Shown here: positions 18,717-28,637 of the stretch, one piece after another
How the letters are laid out: each line of letters begins with the position of its first letter
Numbering within the stretch: the stretch's first letter is position 1
Source: Hyphomicrobiales bacterium
GTDB taxonomy: Bacteria; Pseudomonadota; Alphaproteobacteria; Rhizobiales; Rhizobiaceae
Length of the DNA stretch: 64,000 nucleotides
Direction of reading: 5' to 3'
Assembly: GCA_900467685.1 (NCBI GenBank)
Contig: UBQX01000018.1
Coordinates: 110,379-174,378, forward strand
Notes under the pieces: model-generated
What the model was told of the DNA's origin: nothing
Database searches by the model: none
The model's input: only the letters and a program-made list of their open reading frames with translations
Position numbers and translations under genes: made by a program

Positions 18717-18798
18717 CGATGCGGGTCCTTGGGGTACACACGGGGCAGGCGTGCATGTCTCAGTACCGACAATGCCGCCAAGGACTTGCGCGAGGCTT

Positions 18799-20403
18799 TC
18801 AACCCGGCTGACGCAGGAGTTCGGCAAGCTCGGCGCGCTGGCGCTGCAGGGTGAGGAAGACCGCGTAATCCCGCTCGTGCATCTTGGCCGCATCGAGCCG
18901 CGGCGTGACAGCCTTCGTCGCCGGCGTCATGCGGGCGGAGGCATTGGCGATATCGGGATAAAGCCCCGCCGCCAGCCCGGCGTTCACCGCCGTTCCGAGC
19001 AGAACCGCATCGCGCCCCTCATGCAGGCGGATCGCACGACCTGTCACGTCGGCATAGAGCTGCGGGATCAGCGGATGGCCGGCAAAGCCGCCGGTCATGA
19101 ACAGGCTCTCGATCTGGCTACCCTGCGGCAGATGTTCGATGATCTGCCGGATATTGCAGGCCAGCGCGATGCAGGCGCGCCAGTAGAGCTGCGCCAGTCC
19201 GTCGAAACTTTCGTCCAGCGTCAGCCCGGCGATCAGCCCGGTCTGGGTGGGATCCGGCACCGGCGAACGCGAGCCGTGAAAATCTGGCAGGATAGCAAGT
19301 GGCAAGCCGTACCCGACGCCGACCTCTCCCACGCGGGCAGCGATGTGGTCGAGCAGCTGCAGATGCTTCTCGCGTGTCGGCGCCCCGCCTTGAGGATGCG
19401 TGCGGATGATGTGATCGAGCAGCGCGCCGGAGGCCGACTGCCCCGCCTCCATGAGCCAGAGCCCCGGCAGGCCGGCGTCTCGAAATCCGCCCCAGCATCC
19501 CGGATGGTTAAATTCCTGCCCGGTGAAGGTGACCACGCAGGTCGAAGTGCCCGCGACCAGAGCCGCCTTGCGCTCAAGCGTTCTAAGATCGGCACCGCAG
19601 AAGACGCCAATGGCACCGGCGTAACCGTCGATGAGCCCGGAGGCGACGACGCAATCGGGGCCAAGTCCGAGTTCCTGCCGCGCGGTATGGCTCAGCCGCC
19701 CGGCCGGTTCGAAAGGCGCGCGCGACTGCGCAGGCAGGCAGGCCTTTGCGGCGAGATCGGCAAGACCGATCCGGGCATAGAAATCGTCGGGTCGCGCGCC
19801 GGGTGCGGCCGGCTCATAACCCCATTTCGAGGAAAGGGAGGAGTGCGAGCGGCTGTTGCTGCCGTTGGCATCCGTGACGCCACCCGTTGCACGCCAGGTG
19901 AGATAATCGCAAAGATCGAAGGCGAGGCCCATGCGCGCCCAGGTCTCCGGCAGGTGGCGCTTGAGCCAGAGAAGCTTCGGCAGCTGCATTTCGGGTGAAA
20001 GCTTGCCGCCGAAGCGGGTGACAAGCGGATCGCCGATCGAGCATTCCTCTGCTTCCGCATTGGCGCGGTGGTCCATCCAGAGCATGGTGTCGGCGTGCGC
20101 GGCACCGGCTGCGGAGACGGGCAGAGGATTGCCTTCGCCGTCCCGCACGACCAGCGAGCAGGTGGCGTCAAAGCCGATGGCGGCAACATCGGCAGGGTCG
20201 ATCTGCGCCTCGCGCACGGCGTCGCGGACGCTGTCGATCACAGCCTGCCAGATTTCGTTGCTGACCTGTTCGTAATGTCCGGCTTGCGGTTGCAACACCC
20301 GCGTGGGCGAAACGGCGCGCGCCAATTGCCGGCCGTCTGCCGTGAAGACCCCCGCCCGCACACTGGCGGTCCCCACGTCCACCGCAACGATAAACTCACC
20401 CAT
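18799..20403 (-). CDS. FGGY-family carbohydrate kinase (polyol operon)
   Basis: A 534-residue sugar kinase with the FGGY N- and C-terminal ATPase domains: VDVGTASVRAGVF at the start, DHRANAEA, GLIDGYAGAIGVFCG near residue 260, and MTGGFAGHPLIPQLYADV near 430. It resembles the ribulokinase/D-ribulose kinase branch more than xylulokinase. As the last gene of the polyol operon, it probably phosphorylates a ketose made by MtlK or SmoS (fructose, sorbose or a pentulose). It overlaps the HAD gene by 8 bases. Confidence 0.8.
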   Translation of the reverse strand: MGEFIVAVDVGTASVRAGVFTADGRQLARAVSPTRVLQPQAGHYEQVSNEIWQAVIDSVRDAVREAQIDPADVAAIGFDATCSLVVRDGEGNPLPVSAAGAAHADTMLWMDHRANAEAEECSIGDPLVTRFGGKLSPEMQLPKLLWLKRHLPETWARMGLAFDLCDYLTWRATGGVTDANGSNSRSHSSLSSKWGYEPAAPGARPDDFYARIGLADLAAKACLPAQSRAPFEPAGRLSHTARQELGLGPDCVVASGLIDGYAGAIGVFCGADLRTLERKAALVAGTSTCVVTFTGQEFNHPGCWGGFRDAGLPGLWLMEAGQSASGALLDHIIRTHPQGGAPTREKHLQLLDHIAARVGEVGVGYGLPLAILPDFHGSRSPVPDPTQTGLIAGLTLDESFDGLAQLYWRACIALACNIRQIIEHLPQGSQIESLFMTGGFAGHPLIPQLYADVTGRAIRLHEGRDAVLLGTAVNAGLAAGLYPDIANASARMTPATKAVTPRLDAAKMHERDYAVFLTLQRQRAELAELLRQPG

Positions 20404-21103
20404 GAAGGCTGTCTTCCGAACTCCTCAACTCGTCGACAAACTGCAGCAATTCGGCCATGGCGTCAAACCATGCATCGGGCTTCAGACTGGCAATCTTCTG
20501 CCGGAAAGCGGGCGACTGCGCGTGCCCACCACCGCCGAAAGCGATCACACGCATGCCCGCTGCGCGCGCGGCCTCTATGCCGGCCGGGCTGTCCTCGACA
20601 ACGATGCAATTTTCCGGCGAAAAACCGCATTGCCGGGCGGCGTAGAGGAAAAGATCAGGTGCAGGTTTTCCCGCCTTCACCATGCTGGCGCTAAAAATGC
20701 GCGAGCCAAAGGCGTGGGAAAGGCCGGTAACGGCAAGGCTCTTTTCGATCCGTTCCGGCAGGCTGGAAGAGGCTACGCAGGTGGCGACCCCGCGCGTCGC
20801 CAAGCCCTCCAATGCCATTTGAATACCGGGCATGGCCTGCAGTTCACGCTCGTAGCGCGCAAAGAGCCTGCGGCGGATCATGGCGGGAAAATCCTCCGGC
20901 AGACGCACGCCGAAGTCCTGCCGCACAGTCTCCGCGACCGCGCCGAGGCTGCGGCCCAGAAAGCGGTCGGCGATCTCCTGATCGGAGAGCTTTACCTGCT
21001 GGCCCTCCAGCATTTCGCCGAGGACTGAAAGCGCGATCGGCTCGCTGTCGACCAGCACGCCATCGCAATCGAAGATCACCAGCAGGTCGCCCTCGCCGCG
21101 CAT
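20396..21103 (-). CDS. HAD-superfamily phosphatase/phosphomutase (polyol operon)
   Basis: A HAD subfamily IA protein of 235 residues. The nucleophile motif is VIFDCDGVLVDSEP (D16 and D18), motif II is CVASSS, and motif III/IV are GKPAPDLFLYAA and VVEDSPAGIEAARAAGM. This matches the beta-phosphoglucomutase-like group. It lies between mtlK and the FGGY kinase in the same operon, so it likely acts on a sugar or polyol phosphate of that pathway. Exact substrate unknown. Confidence 0.82.
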   Translation of the reverse strand: MRGEGDLLVIFDCDGVLVDSEPIALSVLGEMLEGQQVKLSDQEIADRFLGRSLGAVAETVRQDFGVRLPEDFPAMIRRRLFARYERELQAMPGIQMALEGLATRGVATCVASSSLPERIEKSLAVTGLSHAFGSRIFSASMVKAGKPAPDLFLYAARQCGFSPENCIVVEDSPAGIEAARAAGMRVIAFGGGGHAQSPAFRQKIASLKPDAWFDAMAELLQFVDELRSSEDSLHG

Positions 21104-21115
21104 CGCTTCAAGCCC

Positions 21116-22597
21116 TCAAAGCTTGCCGTCGATATAGTCCGAAAGCGTCGCCGCTGTGCCCTTGGAGCGCAGGCTGGCCAGCGCCTTGGAGAAGCTTTCG
21201 ACAAAGCGCGGGTTCATCCCGACATCAACGAAGATGTCGCCCAGGGCCAGAAACGCCTTGGGATCTTCGCGCGAAGCCAGAGCCGCCTTTTGCAGCCGCT
21301 CGGCGCTCTCGTCGTTGAAGACGATCGGCTTGCCGCTATCCGACACGCCCTCGAAATATTTGCACCACAGCGCGGAGACCAGCGACAGGCCGGTGACGTC
21401 CTGCCCCTTCGCCAATCTTGCGGCGGTGGCCGGCAGGATGAATTTCGGCTGGCGGTTAGAGCCGTCCTGCGCGAGCCGCGGGATCGTGTCGCCGATCTTC
21501 GGGTTGGAGAAGCGGCGGTCGATCAGGTCGAAATAGTCGGCGAGGTTGGTGTTCGGCACGGGCGGGACGACGGGGATGATCTCGTTATGCTCGAGCTTCG
21601 CCAGAAACGCCTTGATCAGCGGGTTCTCCATCGCCTCGTGGACGAAGTGGATATCCATGAGCGAAGCCGGATAAGCAATCGCGGCATGGCCGCCATTGAG
21701 GATGCGCAGCTTCATCAGCTCGTAGGGCGCGACATCGGGCACGAACTCGGCGCCTGCGTCTTCAAACGCCGGGCGGCCGAGCGGGAACTTGTCCTCCAGC
21801 ACCCATTGCTTGAACTCCTCGCAAAAGACCGGCCAGCCATCCTCGATGCCATAGGTCTGGCGGGCGATATCGATCTCGCGCTTGCCGGTGGCGGGCGTGA
21901 TGCGGTCCACCATGGAGTTGGGGAAGGCAACGTTCTTCTCTATCCAGTGCGCGAAATCCGGATCGGAGAGCGCGGCAAGCCCCGCGACGGCCGCCTCCGT
22001 CACCTCGCCATTGCCCGGAATGTTGTCGCAGGACATGACGGTGAAGGGCGGATGGCCCGCCGCGCGGCGCTTCTTGAGACCCGCGATGATAAGGCCGAAA
22101 ACCGTCTTCGGGTGATCGGGATTGGCCCCATCGGCGGCAATGGCCGGATGCTTCGGATCGAACTTGCCGGTGGCCGGATCGATGAAATAGCCGCCTTCGG
22201 TGATGGTCATCGAGACGATGCGGATCACCGGATCGGCGAGCTTGTCGATGATCGCGTCGAAATCGGGGGCGGCGAGGAAGTCGATCATCGGGCCGGTGAT
22301 GGTCGCGGCGGATTTGGAGATATCCTGCTCGACCACCGTCGTCAGATAATCCTGCGCCTTCAGGACCTCCTTCATCTTGCCGTCGGAGGCCATGACGCCG
22401 GCGCCGATGATGGCGAAATCGAGGTTCTTGCCCTGATTGAAGAGGTCATGCAGATAGACCGCCAGATGGGCGCGATGGAAATTGCCGACACCGAAATGCA
22501 GGATGCCGGCAGTCAGATCCTCGCGCCGGTAGTTCGGCACGGATGCCTTGTCGGTTAGTTTCGGCAGGTTGGCTAAGGATAGTTTGGTCATCGTCAT
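21116..22597 (-). CDS. mtlK: Mannitol 2-dehydrogenase (polyol dehydrogenase)
   Basis: A long-chain dehydrogenase of 493 residues that oxidises D-mannitol to D-fructose with NAD+. Family signatures seen are HFGVGNFHRAHLAVY at residues 34-48, the SMTITEGGYF region, and the catalytic KLRILNGGHAAIAY helix with Lys and His/Asn. The ATG at 22597 and one at 22591 are both possible. It follows smoS, as in the smo locus of Sinorhizobium. Confidence 0.87.
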   Translation of the reverse strand: MTMTKLSLANLPKLTDKASVPNYRREDLTAGILHFGVGNFHRAHLAVYLHDLFNQGKNLDFAIIGAGVMASDGKMKEVLKAQDYLTTVVEQDISKSAATITGPMIDFLAAPDFDAIIDKLADPVIRIVSMTITEGGYFIDPATGKFDPKHPAIAADGANPDHPKTVFGLIIAGLKKRRAAGHPPFTVMSCDNIPGNGEVTEAAVAGLAALSDPDFAHWIEKNVAFPNSMVDRITPATGKREIDIARQTYGIEDGWPVFCEEFKQWVLEDKFPLGRPAFEDAGAEFVPDVAPYELMKLRILNGGHAAIAYPASLMDIHFVHEAMENPLIKAFLAKLEHNEIIPVVPPVPNTNLADYFDLIDRRFSNPKIGDTIPRLAQDGSNRQPKFILPATAARLAKGQDVTGLSLVSALWCKYFEGVSDSGKPIVFNDESAERLQKAALASREDPKAFLALGDIFVDVGMNPRFVESFSKALASLRSKGTAATLSDYIDGKL

Positions 22598-22628
22598 CTC
22601 CCCGGCTTGGCGGGTATCAAGGGTCAGT

Positions 22629-23401
22629 TCAGCTCATCCAGTTGCCGCCGTCGACATTGTATGTCTGGGCGACGATGTACTCGGCTTCGGGGCTCGCGAG
22701 GAAGATCGCCATACCCACAAGGTCATTTGCAGTTCCCATACGGCCAAATGGCACTTCTTTTCCGACCAGTTTCTTCTTTTCGCCGAGCGGACGGTTCTCG
22801 TATTTGGCAAAGAGCGCGTCCACGCCATCCCAGTGCTCGCCATCGACGACGCCCGGCGCAATGGCATTCACGTTGATGCCGTGCTTGATGAGATCGAGCC
22901 CCGCCGACTGCGTCAGCGAAATGACGGCGGCCTTGGTGGCGCAGTAGACCGCGACCAGCGCCTCGCCGCGCCGCCCGGCCTGGCTCGCCATGTTGATGAT
23001 CTTGCCGCCCTTGCCGCGTGCGATCATCGACTTCGCCGCCGCCTGCAAGGTGAAGAGCGTGCCGGCCACGTTGATCGAGAACAGCGTGTCGAAGCTCTTG
23101 CGGCTGATCTCGACGATGGGCGCGAGATCGAACAGCGCCGCATTGTTGATCAGGATATCGATGCCTCCGGTCCGCGCGTCGACGGCGGCGATTGCCGCGT
23201 CGATGGAGGCCTGATCCGTCACGTCCATTTTCACCGCATAGGCCTGGGGGCCAAGCTCCCGCGCGGTCTCTTCGGCGCGCTCGATATTGATATCGGCAAT
23301 CGCCACCGTCGCGCCCTCGCGGATATAGGCCTCGGCGAAAGCCCGGCCGATGCCGCGCGCGGAGCCCGTGATGAGCGCCGATTTTCCTTGCAGACGTCCG
23401 C

Positions 23402-23405
<4 letters not shown>
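22629..23405 (-). CDS. smoS: Sorbitol dehydrogenase, SDR family
   Basis: A 258-residue short-chain dehydrogenase with TGSARGIG (nucleotide binding), NNAALF, the catalytic Ser in NMASQAG and YCATK (Tyr/Lys). The WD...[10 protein letters not shown] segment and length fit the L-iditol/sorbitol 2-dehydrogenase SmoS, which turns sorbitol to fructose and galactitol to tagatose. It overlaps the smoK gene by 4 bases. Confidence 0.85.
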
Positions 23406-24400
<995 letters not shown>

Positions 24401-24410
24401 GTCGGTCTCC

Positions 24411-25241
24411 TTATTTGACTGCGCCGAAGGTGAGGCCACGCACGAGCTGCTTCTGCGAGAACCAGCCCATCACCAGGATCGGTGCTATGGCGAGCGTGGA
24501 GGCTGCGGAAAGCTTTGCCCAGAAGAGCCCTTCGGGACTGGAATAGGATGCAATAAAGGTGGAAAGCGGTGCCGCCTGCGAGGCCGAAAGGTTCAGCGTC
24601 CAGAAGGCTTCGTTCCACGAGAGGATGATGTTGAGAAGCACGGTCGAGGCGATGCCGGGAACGGCCATCGGCGCCAGCACATAGACGATCTCCTTGCCAA
24701 GCGTCGCCCCGTCCATGCGGGCGGCTTCGAGGATTTCGCCGGGAATTTCCTTGAAGTAGCTGTAGAGCATCCAGACGATGATCGGCAGGTTCATCATGGT
24801 CAGAATGATGATGAGGCCGAGCTTGGTGTCGAGAAGTCCGAGATTCTTGAAGGCGAGATAGAAGGGCACGAGGACGGCCACCGCCGGCATCATCTTGGTC
24901 GAGAGCATCCACATGAGGATGTCCTTCGTCCGCTTGCCGGGATTGAAGGCCATGGCCCAGGCGGCAGGGATGGAGATCAGCAGCGCGATCAGCGTCGAGC
25001 CGAAGGAGATCGCGGCCGAATTCCAGACATGCAGCAGATAATCCGAGCGCTCCTGCACTTCGCGATAGCTATCCAGCGTCCAGTGGAAGTTCAGGAAGAC
25101 CGGCGGAAAGGCAATGGCGTCGCCTTCCGACTTGAAGCTGGTGATGATCGTCCAGAGGATCGGGAAGAAGAGGATGAGCGCAATCACCCAGGCAATGACG
25201 GTGAAAGTGACGCGCCGCGAGGTGGAAACCGATCGTGCCAT
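24411..25241 (-). CDS. smoG: Polyol ABC transporter permease SmoG
   Basis: A MalG-type permease of 276 residues with six membrane segments and the EAA loop ([22 protein letters not shown]). It lies 3 bases after smoF and 10 bases before smoK, in the order known for rhizobial sorbitol/mannitol transporters. Confidence 0.86.
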   Translation of the reverse strand: MARSVSTSRRVTFTVIAWVIALILFFPILWTIITSFKSEGDAIAFPPVFLNFHWTLDSYREVQERSDYLLHVWNSAAISFGSTLIALLISIPAAWAMAFNPGKRTKDILMWMLSTKMMPAVAVLVPFYLAFKNLGLLDTKLGLIIILTMMNLPIIVWMLYSYFKEIPGEILEAARMDGATLGKEIVYVLAPMAVPGIASTVLLNIILSWNEAFWTLNLSASQAAPLSTFIASYSSPEGLFWAKLSAASTLAIAPILVMGWFSQKQLVRGLTFGAVK

Positions 25242-25244
25242 GGT

Positions 25245-26114
25245 TCAAGCCTCCAGGTTCTTGCCGATGATGCGCATCAGGAAGAATGCGACGATATTGG
25301 CGACGACCACCGCAATGATCCCGCCGGCGGATGCGCTGCCGACATCGAAGTTCAAGAGCGCCTGCGTGTAGACGAGGAAGGGCAGGTTCGTGCTCGCCGT
25401 GCCCGGTCCGCCATTGGTGGTGACGAGGATTTCGGCAAAGACGCCCAAGAGGAAGATCGTCTCGATCAGGATTACCACCGTGATCGCCCGCGAGAGGTGC
25501 GGCAGTACGAGATAGATGAAGCGGCTAACGACGCCGGCGCCATCCATTTCCGCCGCTTCCATCTGCTCGCCATCGAGCGATTGCAGGGCGGTGAGAAGGA
25601 TCAGCGTCGCGAAGGGCAGCCATTGCCATGCGACGATGAGGATGATCGAGAGCAGCGGGATCTGGGCCAGGAAATCGACCGGCGGCAGACCGACGAGCGA
25701 GAAGAGCCAGGCGAAGATCCCGTAGATCGGGTTCATCAGCATGTTCTTCCAGACGAGGGCCGCGACCGTCGGCATGACGAAGAAGGGCGAGATCACCAGA
25801 ATGCGCACGATCCCCTGTCCGAAGATCGGCTGGTCGATCAAGAGCGCGAGGAACAGGCCGCCGATGACCGTGATCAGCAGCACGCCGCCGACGAGATAGA
25901 TCGTGTTCAGCACGGCCGATGCGAAGGCCGGATCGGTGATGAAGTAATAGTAGTTGTCGAGACCGGCAAAGGAGATAACCGGGTTCAGAAGCGTGTAGTT
26001 CTGGAAGGAATAATAGAGTGTGGCGGCCAGCGGCACCACCATCCAGACCAGCAGCAGGATGACGGCCGGGGCCATCATCGCCCGCGCAGTCGTGCGCATC
26101 TGCATCGTTGCCAT
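25245..26114 (-). CDS. smoF: Polyol ABC transporter permease SmoF
   Basis: A MalF-type permease of 289 residues, six hydrophobic segments, EAA loop (MEAAEMDGAGVVSRFIYLVLPHL). It is separated from smoE by about 300 bases that contain a RIME-like repeat and a GC hairpin, which probably lower its expression relative to the binding protein. Confidence 0.86.
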   Translation of the reverse strand: MATMQMRTTARAMMAPAVILLLVWMVVPLAATLYYSFQNYTLLNPVISFAGLDNYYYFITDPAFASAVLNTIYLVGGVLLITVIGGLFLALLIDQPIFGQGIVRILVISPFFVMPTVAALVWKNMLMNPIYGIFAWLFSLVGLPPVDFLAQIPLLSIILIVAWQWLPFATLILLTALQSLDGEQMEAAEMDGAGVVSRFIYLVLPHLSRAITVVILIETIFLLGVFAEILVTTNGGPGTASTNLPFLVYTQALLNFDVGSASAGGIIAVVVANIVAFFLMRIIGKNLEA

Positions 26115-26215
26115 GGCTGAATTCCTCTCCAGGGTTATGGCGTCAGGTTCCGGCGCAAGCGGCCGGTCTTGGCGTCCTGTGTTTGTTTGATACTCGCAGG
26201 GTTTTCGAGTGAAGG

Positions 26216-26336
26216 CCCCTCACCCCGCCTCCGCTATCGCTCGGCGGACCTCTCCCCGAGGGGAGAGGAGGCCCGAAGCGTTGCGGCTCATCCTCTTCTC
26301 CCCTTGGGGAGAAGATGCCGGCAGGCAGATGAGGGG
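26216..26336. repeat. RIME1-like rhizobial intergenic mosaic element, copy B
   Basis: A 121-bp element with ends CCCCTCA/TGAGGGG and the same two CTCCCC...GGGGAG palindromes and GATGCCGGCAGGCAGATGAG end as copy A at 12254-12448. It sits within the smo operon, between smoE and smoF. Confidence 0.78.
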
Positions 26337-26378
26337 TAAGCCGTTACTGCCGGACATCAATTCGTCCCCCTGCCCGGA

Positions 26379-26402
26379 CCGCCGCCCCCTCAGGAGCGGC
26401 GG
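26379..26402 (-). other. GC-rich hairpin after smoE
   Basis: A 7-bp stem, CCGCCGC/GCGGCGG, with a 10-base loop, 21 bases after the smoE stop codon. No T-run follows on the minus strand. Like the lacE-lacF hairpin it probably protects or partly attenuates the message after the binding-protein gene. Confidence 0.45.
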
Positions 26403-26423
26403 CCCTTCGCTTCAGGAGGAAGC

Positions 26424-27737
26424 TTATTTCGGATAGCCGGCCTTCTTCATTTCGCGCTCGGTGTATGACTGAGCCGCCTTGAGCGCCGCATCGACCGTTT
26501 CCTTGCCGGCAAGGGCTGCCGAGAACTGCTGGCCAACCGCCGTGCCGATGCCCTGGAACTCAGGGATGGCGACGAACTGGACGCCGACATAAGGCACCGG
26601 CTTGACCGTCGGATGGGTCGGGTCAGCGGCGTTGATCGAGTCCAGCGTCATCTTGGCGAAGGGTGCGGCCTTCTGATAGTCGGCATTGGCATAGAGCGAC
26701 TTGCGCGTGCCCGGAGGAACGTTCGCCCAGCCGTCCTTGGCAGCAACGATTTCGGTGTAATGCTTGCTGGTTGCCCAGGAGACGAACTTCTCAGCCGCAT
26801 CGACCTTCTTGGAGCCGGCCGGAATGGCCAGGTTCCAGGCCCAGAGCCAGTTGGCGCGCTTGCCGAGACCGTTGTCGGGGGCGAGCGCATAGCCGACCTT
26901 GTCGGCAACCTTCGAAGCCTTCGGATCGGAGACGAAGGAGGCAGCGACCGTTGCGTCGATCCACATGCCGCACTTGCCCTGCTGGAAGAGCGCCAGGTTT
27001 TCGTTGAAGCCGTTGGACGAGGCGCCATCCGGACCTGCGTCCTTCATGAGCTTGACGTAGAAGTCCAGCGTCTTCTTCCATTCCGGCTGGTCGAACTGCG
27101 GGGTCCACTTCTCGTCGAACCAGCGCGCGCCGAAGGAGTTGGACATGGCCGTCAGGAAGGCCATGTTCTCGCCCCAGCCGGCCTTGCCACGCAGGCACAC
27201 GCCGTTGATGCCGTCCTTGCGGTCGGTCATCTTGCGGGCAGCGTCCGCAATGAAGTCCCAGGTGGGCGCATCAGGCATTTTCAGCCCGGCCTTTTCCATC
27301 AGGTCCTTGCGGTACATCACCATCGAGCTTTCGCCATAGAACGGTGCGGCATAGAGCTTGCCATCGGCGCTGATGCCATTGCGGATCGCCGGCAGGAGAT
27401 CGTCGACATCATAGTCGGGACCGAGCTTGTCGAGCGCGACGAGCCAGCCGTTCTTCGCCCAGATCGGAACTTCGTAAGTACCGATGGTCAGAACGTCGTA
27501 CTGGCCGCCCTTGGTGGCGATGTCGGTCGTCACCTTCTGGCGCAGGACGTTTTCTTCGAGCGTCACCCAGTTCAGCTTGATGTCCGGATTGGCCTTGGTG
27601 AAGTCGTCGGTCAGCTTCTGCATGCGGACCATGTCGCCATTGTTGACGGTGGCGATCGTCAGGGTCGTTTCGGCATTGGCGACACCGGCCATTGCGAGCG
27701 CGGATACGGCGCCCAGCAGCCATGCTTGAAATCTCAT
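26424..27737 (-). CDS. smoE: Polyol (sorbitol/mannitol) ABC transporter substrate-binding protein
   Basis: A family-1 binding protein of 437 residues with a signal peptide (residues 1-22, ending VANAE). ATG 27737 follows GGGAGGAAACT; an in-frame ATG at 27785 would precede the signal peptide. Context, with two polyol dehydrogenases and a SorC-type regulator, supports sorbitol/mannitol uptake. It is the first gene of the minus-strand smo operon. Confidence 0.86.
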   Translation of the reverse strand: MRFQAWLLGAVSALAMAGVANAETTLTIATVNNGDMVRMQKLTDDFTKANPDIKLNWVTLEENVLRQKVTTDIATKGGQYDVLTIGTYEVPIWAKNGWLVALDKLGPDYDVDDLLPAIRNGISADGKLYAAPFYGESSMVMYRKDLMEKAGLKMPDAPTWDFIADAARKMTDRKDGINGVCLRGKAGWGENMAFLTAMSNSFGARWFDEKWTPQFDQPEWKKTLDFYVKLMKDAGPDGASSNGFNENLALFQQGKCGMWIDATVAASFVSDPKASKVADKVGYALAPDNGLGKRANWLWAWNLAIPAGSKKVDAAEKFVSWATSKHYTEIVAAKDGWANVPPGTRKSLYANADYQKAAPFAKMTLDSINAADPTHPTVKPVPYVGVQFVAIPEFQGIGTAVGQQFSAALAGKETVDAALKAAQSYTEREMKKAGYPK

Positions 27738-27760
27738 AGTTTCCTCCCAAAATCGAAAGT

Positions 27761-27821
27761 GAGCAAATGCTATGCTCATGGGCAAATAATCGATTGAAGG
27801 GAGATTTTGTCAACGGCAAAT
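27761..27821. promoter_or_regulatory. smoE upstream region with three GCAAAT repeats and an inverted repeat
   Basis: GCAAAT occurs at 27763, 27782 and 27816. The first copy is part of GAGCA-N7-TGCTC (27761-27777). These sit 25-85 bases upstream of smoE and are candidate binding sites for the SorC-family regulator. No binding site is known for comparison here. Confidence 0.35.
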
Positions 27822-27976
27822 CGTCGCTGCAGCGCACAAGACGGAGCTAAGGGGTTGTCAAGTTTGGAAAATTTCGGCTGTGAACGAAGCAGCGCGGCAG
27901 TTCGAAGTCCGATGATTTCCCGCCTCACCTATGGCTTGACCGGCGATGGCATCGCGGGATGCGGCAACGGGCTGCA

Positions 27977-28005
27977 TTGAATTTGTCACCACTTGGTGCT
28001 ATTTT
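27977..28005 (+). promoter_or_regulatory. vapBC promoter with operator in the spacer
   Basis: TTGAAT (27977) and TATTTT (28000) are 17 bases apart, a good sigma-70 pair. The spacer holds the inverted repeat CACCA-CT-TGGTG (27987-27998), well placed for autorepression by the VapBC complex. Confidence 0.5.
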
Positions 28006-28030
28006 TGATGCAGCAATTGGAGATAATATT

Positions 28031-28231
28031 ATGCGCTCAACAATCAACCTTGATGATTCCCTGTTGGAAGAAGCGCGCGCTTTGACCGGAACGAAAGAGA
28101 CAGCGGCGCTTGTTCGGCAGGCGCTTGAAGCTCTTGTCCGCATTGAAACCGGCAAACGGTTGATCGCTCTGGGCGGGACCATGGCTGACGCCGAGGCGGC
28201 ACCCCGTCGCCGGACAGCGAGCGCATCGTGA
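28031..28231 (+). CDS. vapB: VapB-type antitoxin
   Basis: A 66-residue antitoxin. The N-terminus MRSTINLDDSLLEEARALTG is the ribbon-helix-helix DNA-binding form of the VapB/DUF2191 family. The C-terminal tail should wrap the toxin. ATG 28031 follows GGAGATAATATT. Its stop overlaps the GTG start of vapC (GTGA), typical for toxin-antitoxin pairs. Confidence 0.85.
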   Translation: MRSTINLDDSLLEEARALTGTKETAALVRQALEALVRIETGKRLIALGGTMADAEAAPRRRTASAS

Positions 28232-28611
28232 TACTGGTCGACAGTTCGATCTGGATCGATCATTTTCGTGAGCGAAATCTGGAACTCGAACAGATTATCG
28301 AAGATGGCTTACTGCTTTGCCACGAGGCCGTCATTGCCGAACTTGCGCTCGGCAGTCTTCGCGACCGCGCGCGCGTGATCGCGCTTCTCTCGTGGCAGCG
28401 TCAAACGCCCGTTGCCACCCATTACGAGATCATGACGATGATCGAACGTCATGGTCTTTTCAGCATGGGAATTGGCTACACCGACGCGCACTTGCTGGCA
28501 TCTGTTCTCATCGATGCGCGCGTCCGCTTGTGGACCGGAGACAAGCGCTTGCAGGCGGCCGCACAAAAAGCGGCGGCGGCCCTTTATCTCCCGGTCGGCC
28601 TTCCAAACTAA
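28228..28611 (+). CDS. vapC: VapC-type PIN-domain toxin ribonuclease
   Basis: A PIN-domain protein of 127 residues, a Mg2+-dependent RNase that cuts tRNA or rRNA in known relatives. The four acidic residues are all present: D5 (VDSS), E39, D86 (YTDAHLL) and D105 (TGDKRL). It starts with GTG at 28228, within the vapB stop. The pair is oriented opposite to, and lies between, the smo operon and its regulator. Confidence 0.88.
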   Translation: MILVDSSIWIDHFRERNLELEQIIEDGLLLCHEAVIAELALGSLRDRARVIALLSWQRQTPVATHYEIMTMIERHGLFSMGIGYTDAHLLASVLIDARVRLWTGDKRLQAAAQKAAAALYLPVGLPN

Positions 28612-28637
28612 ACCGCGCCCGGAACGATACAGCGCCC

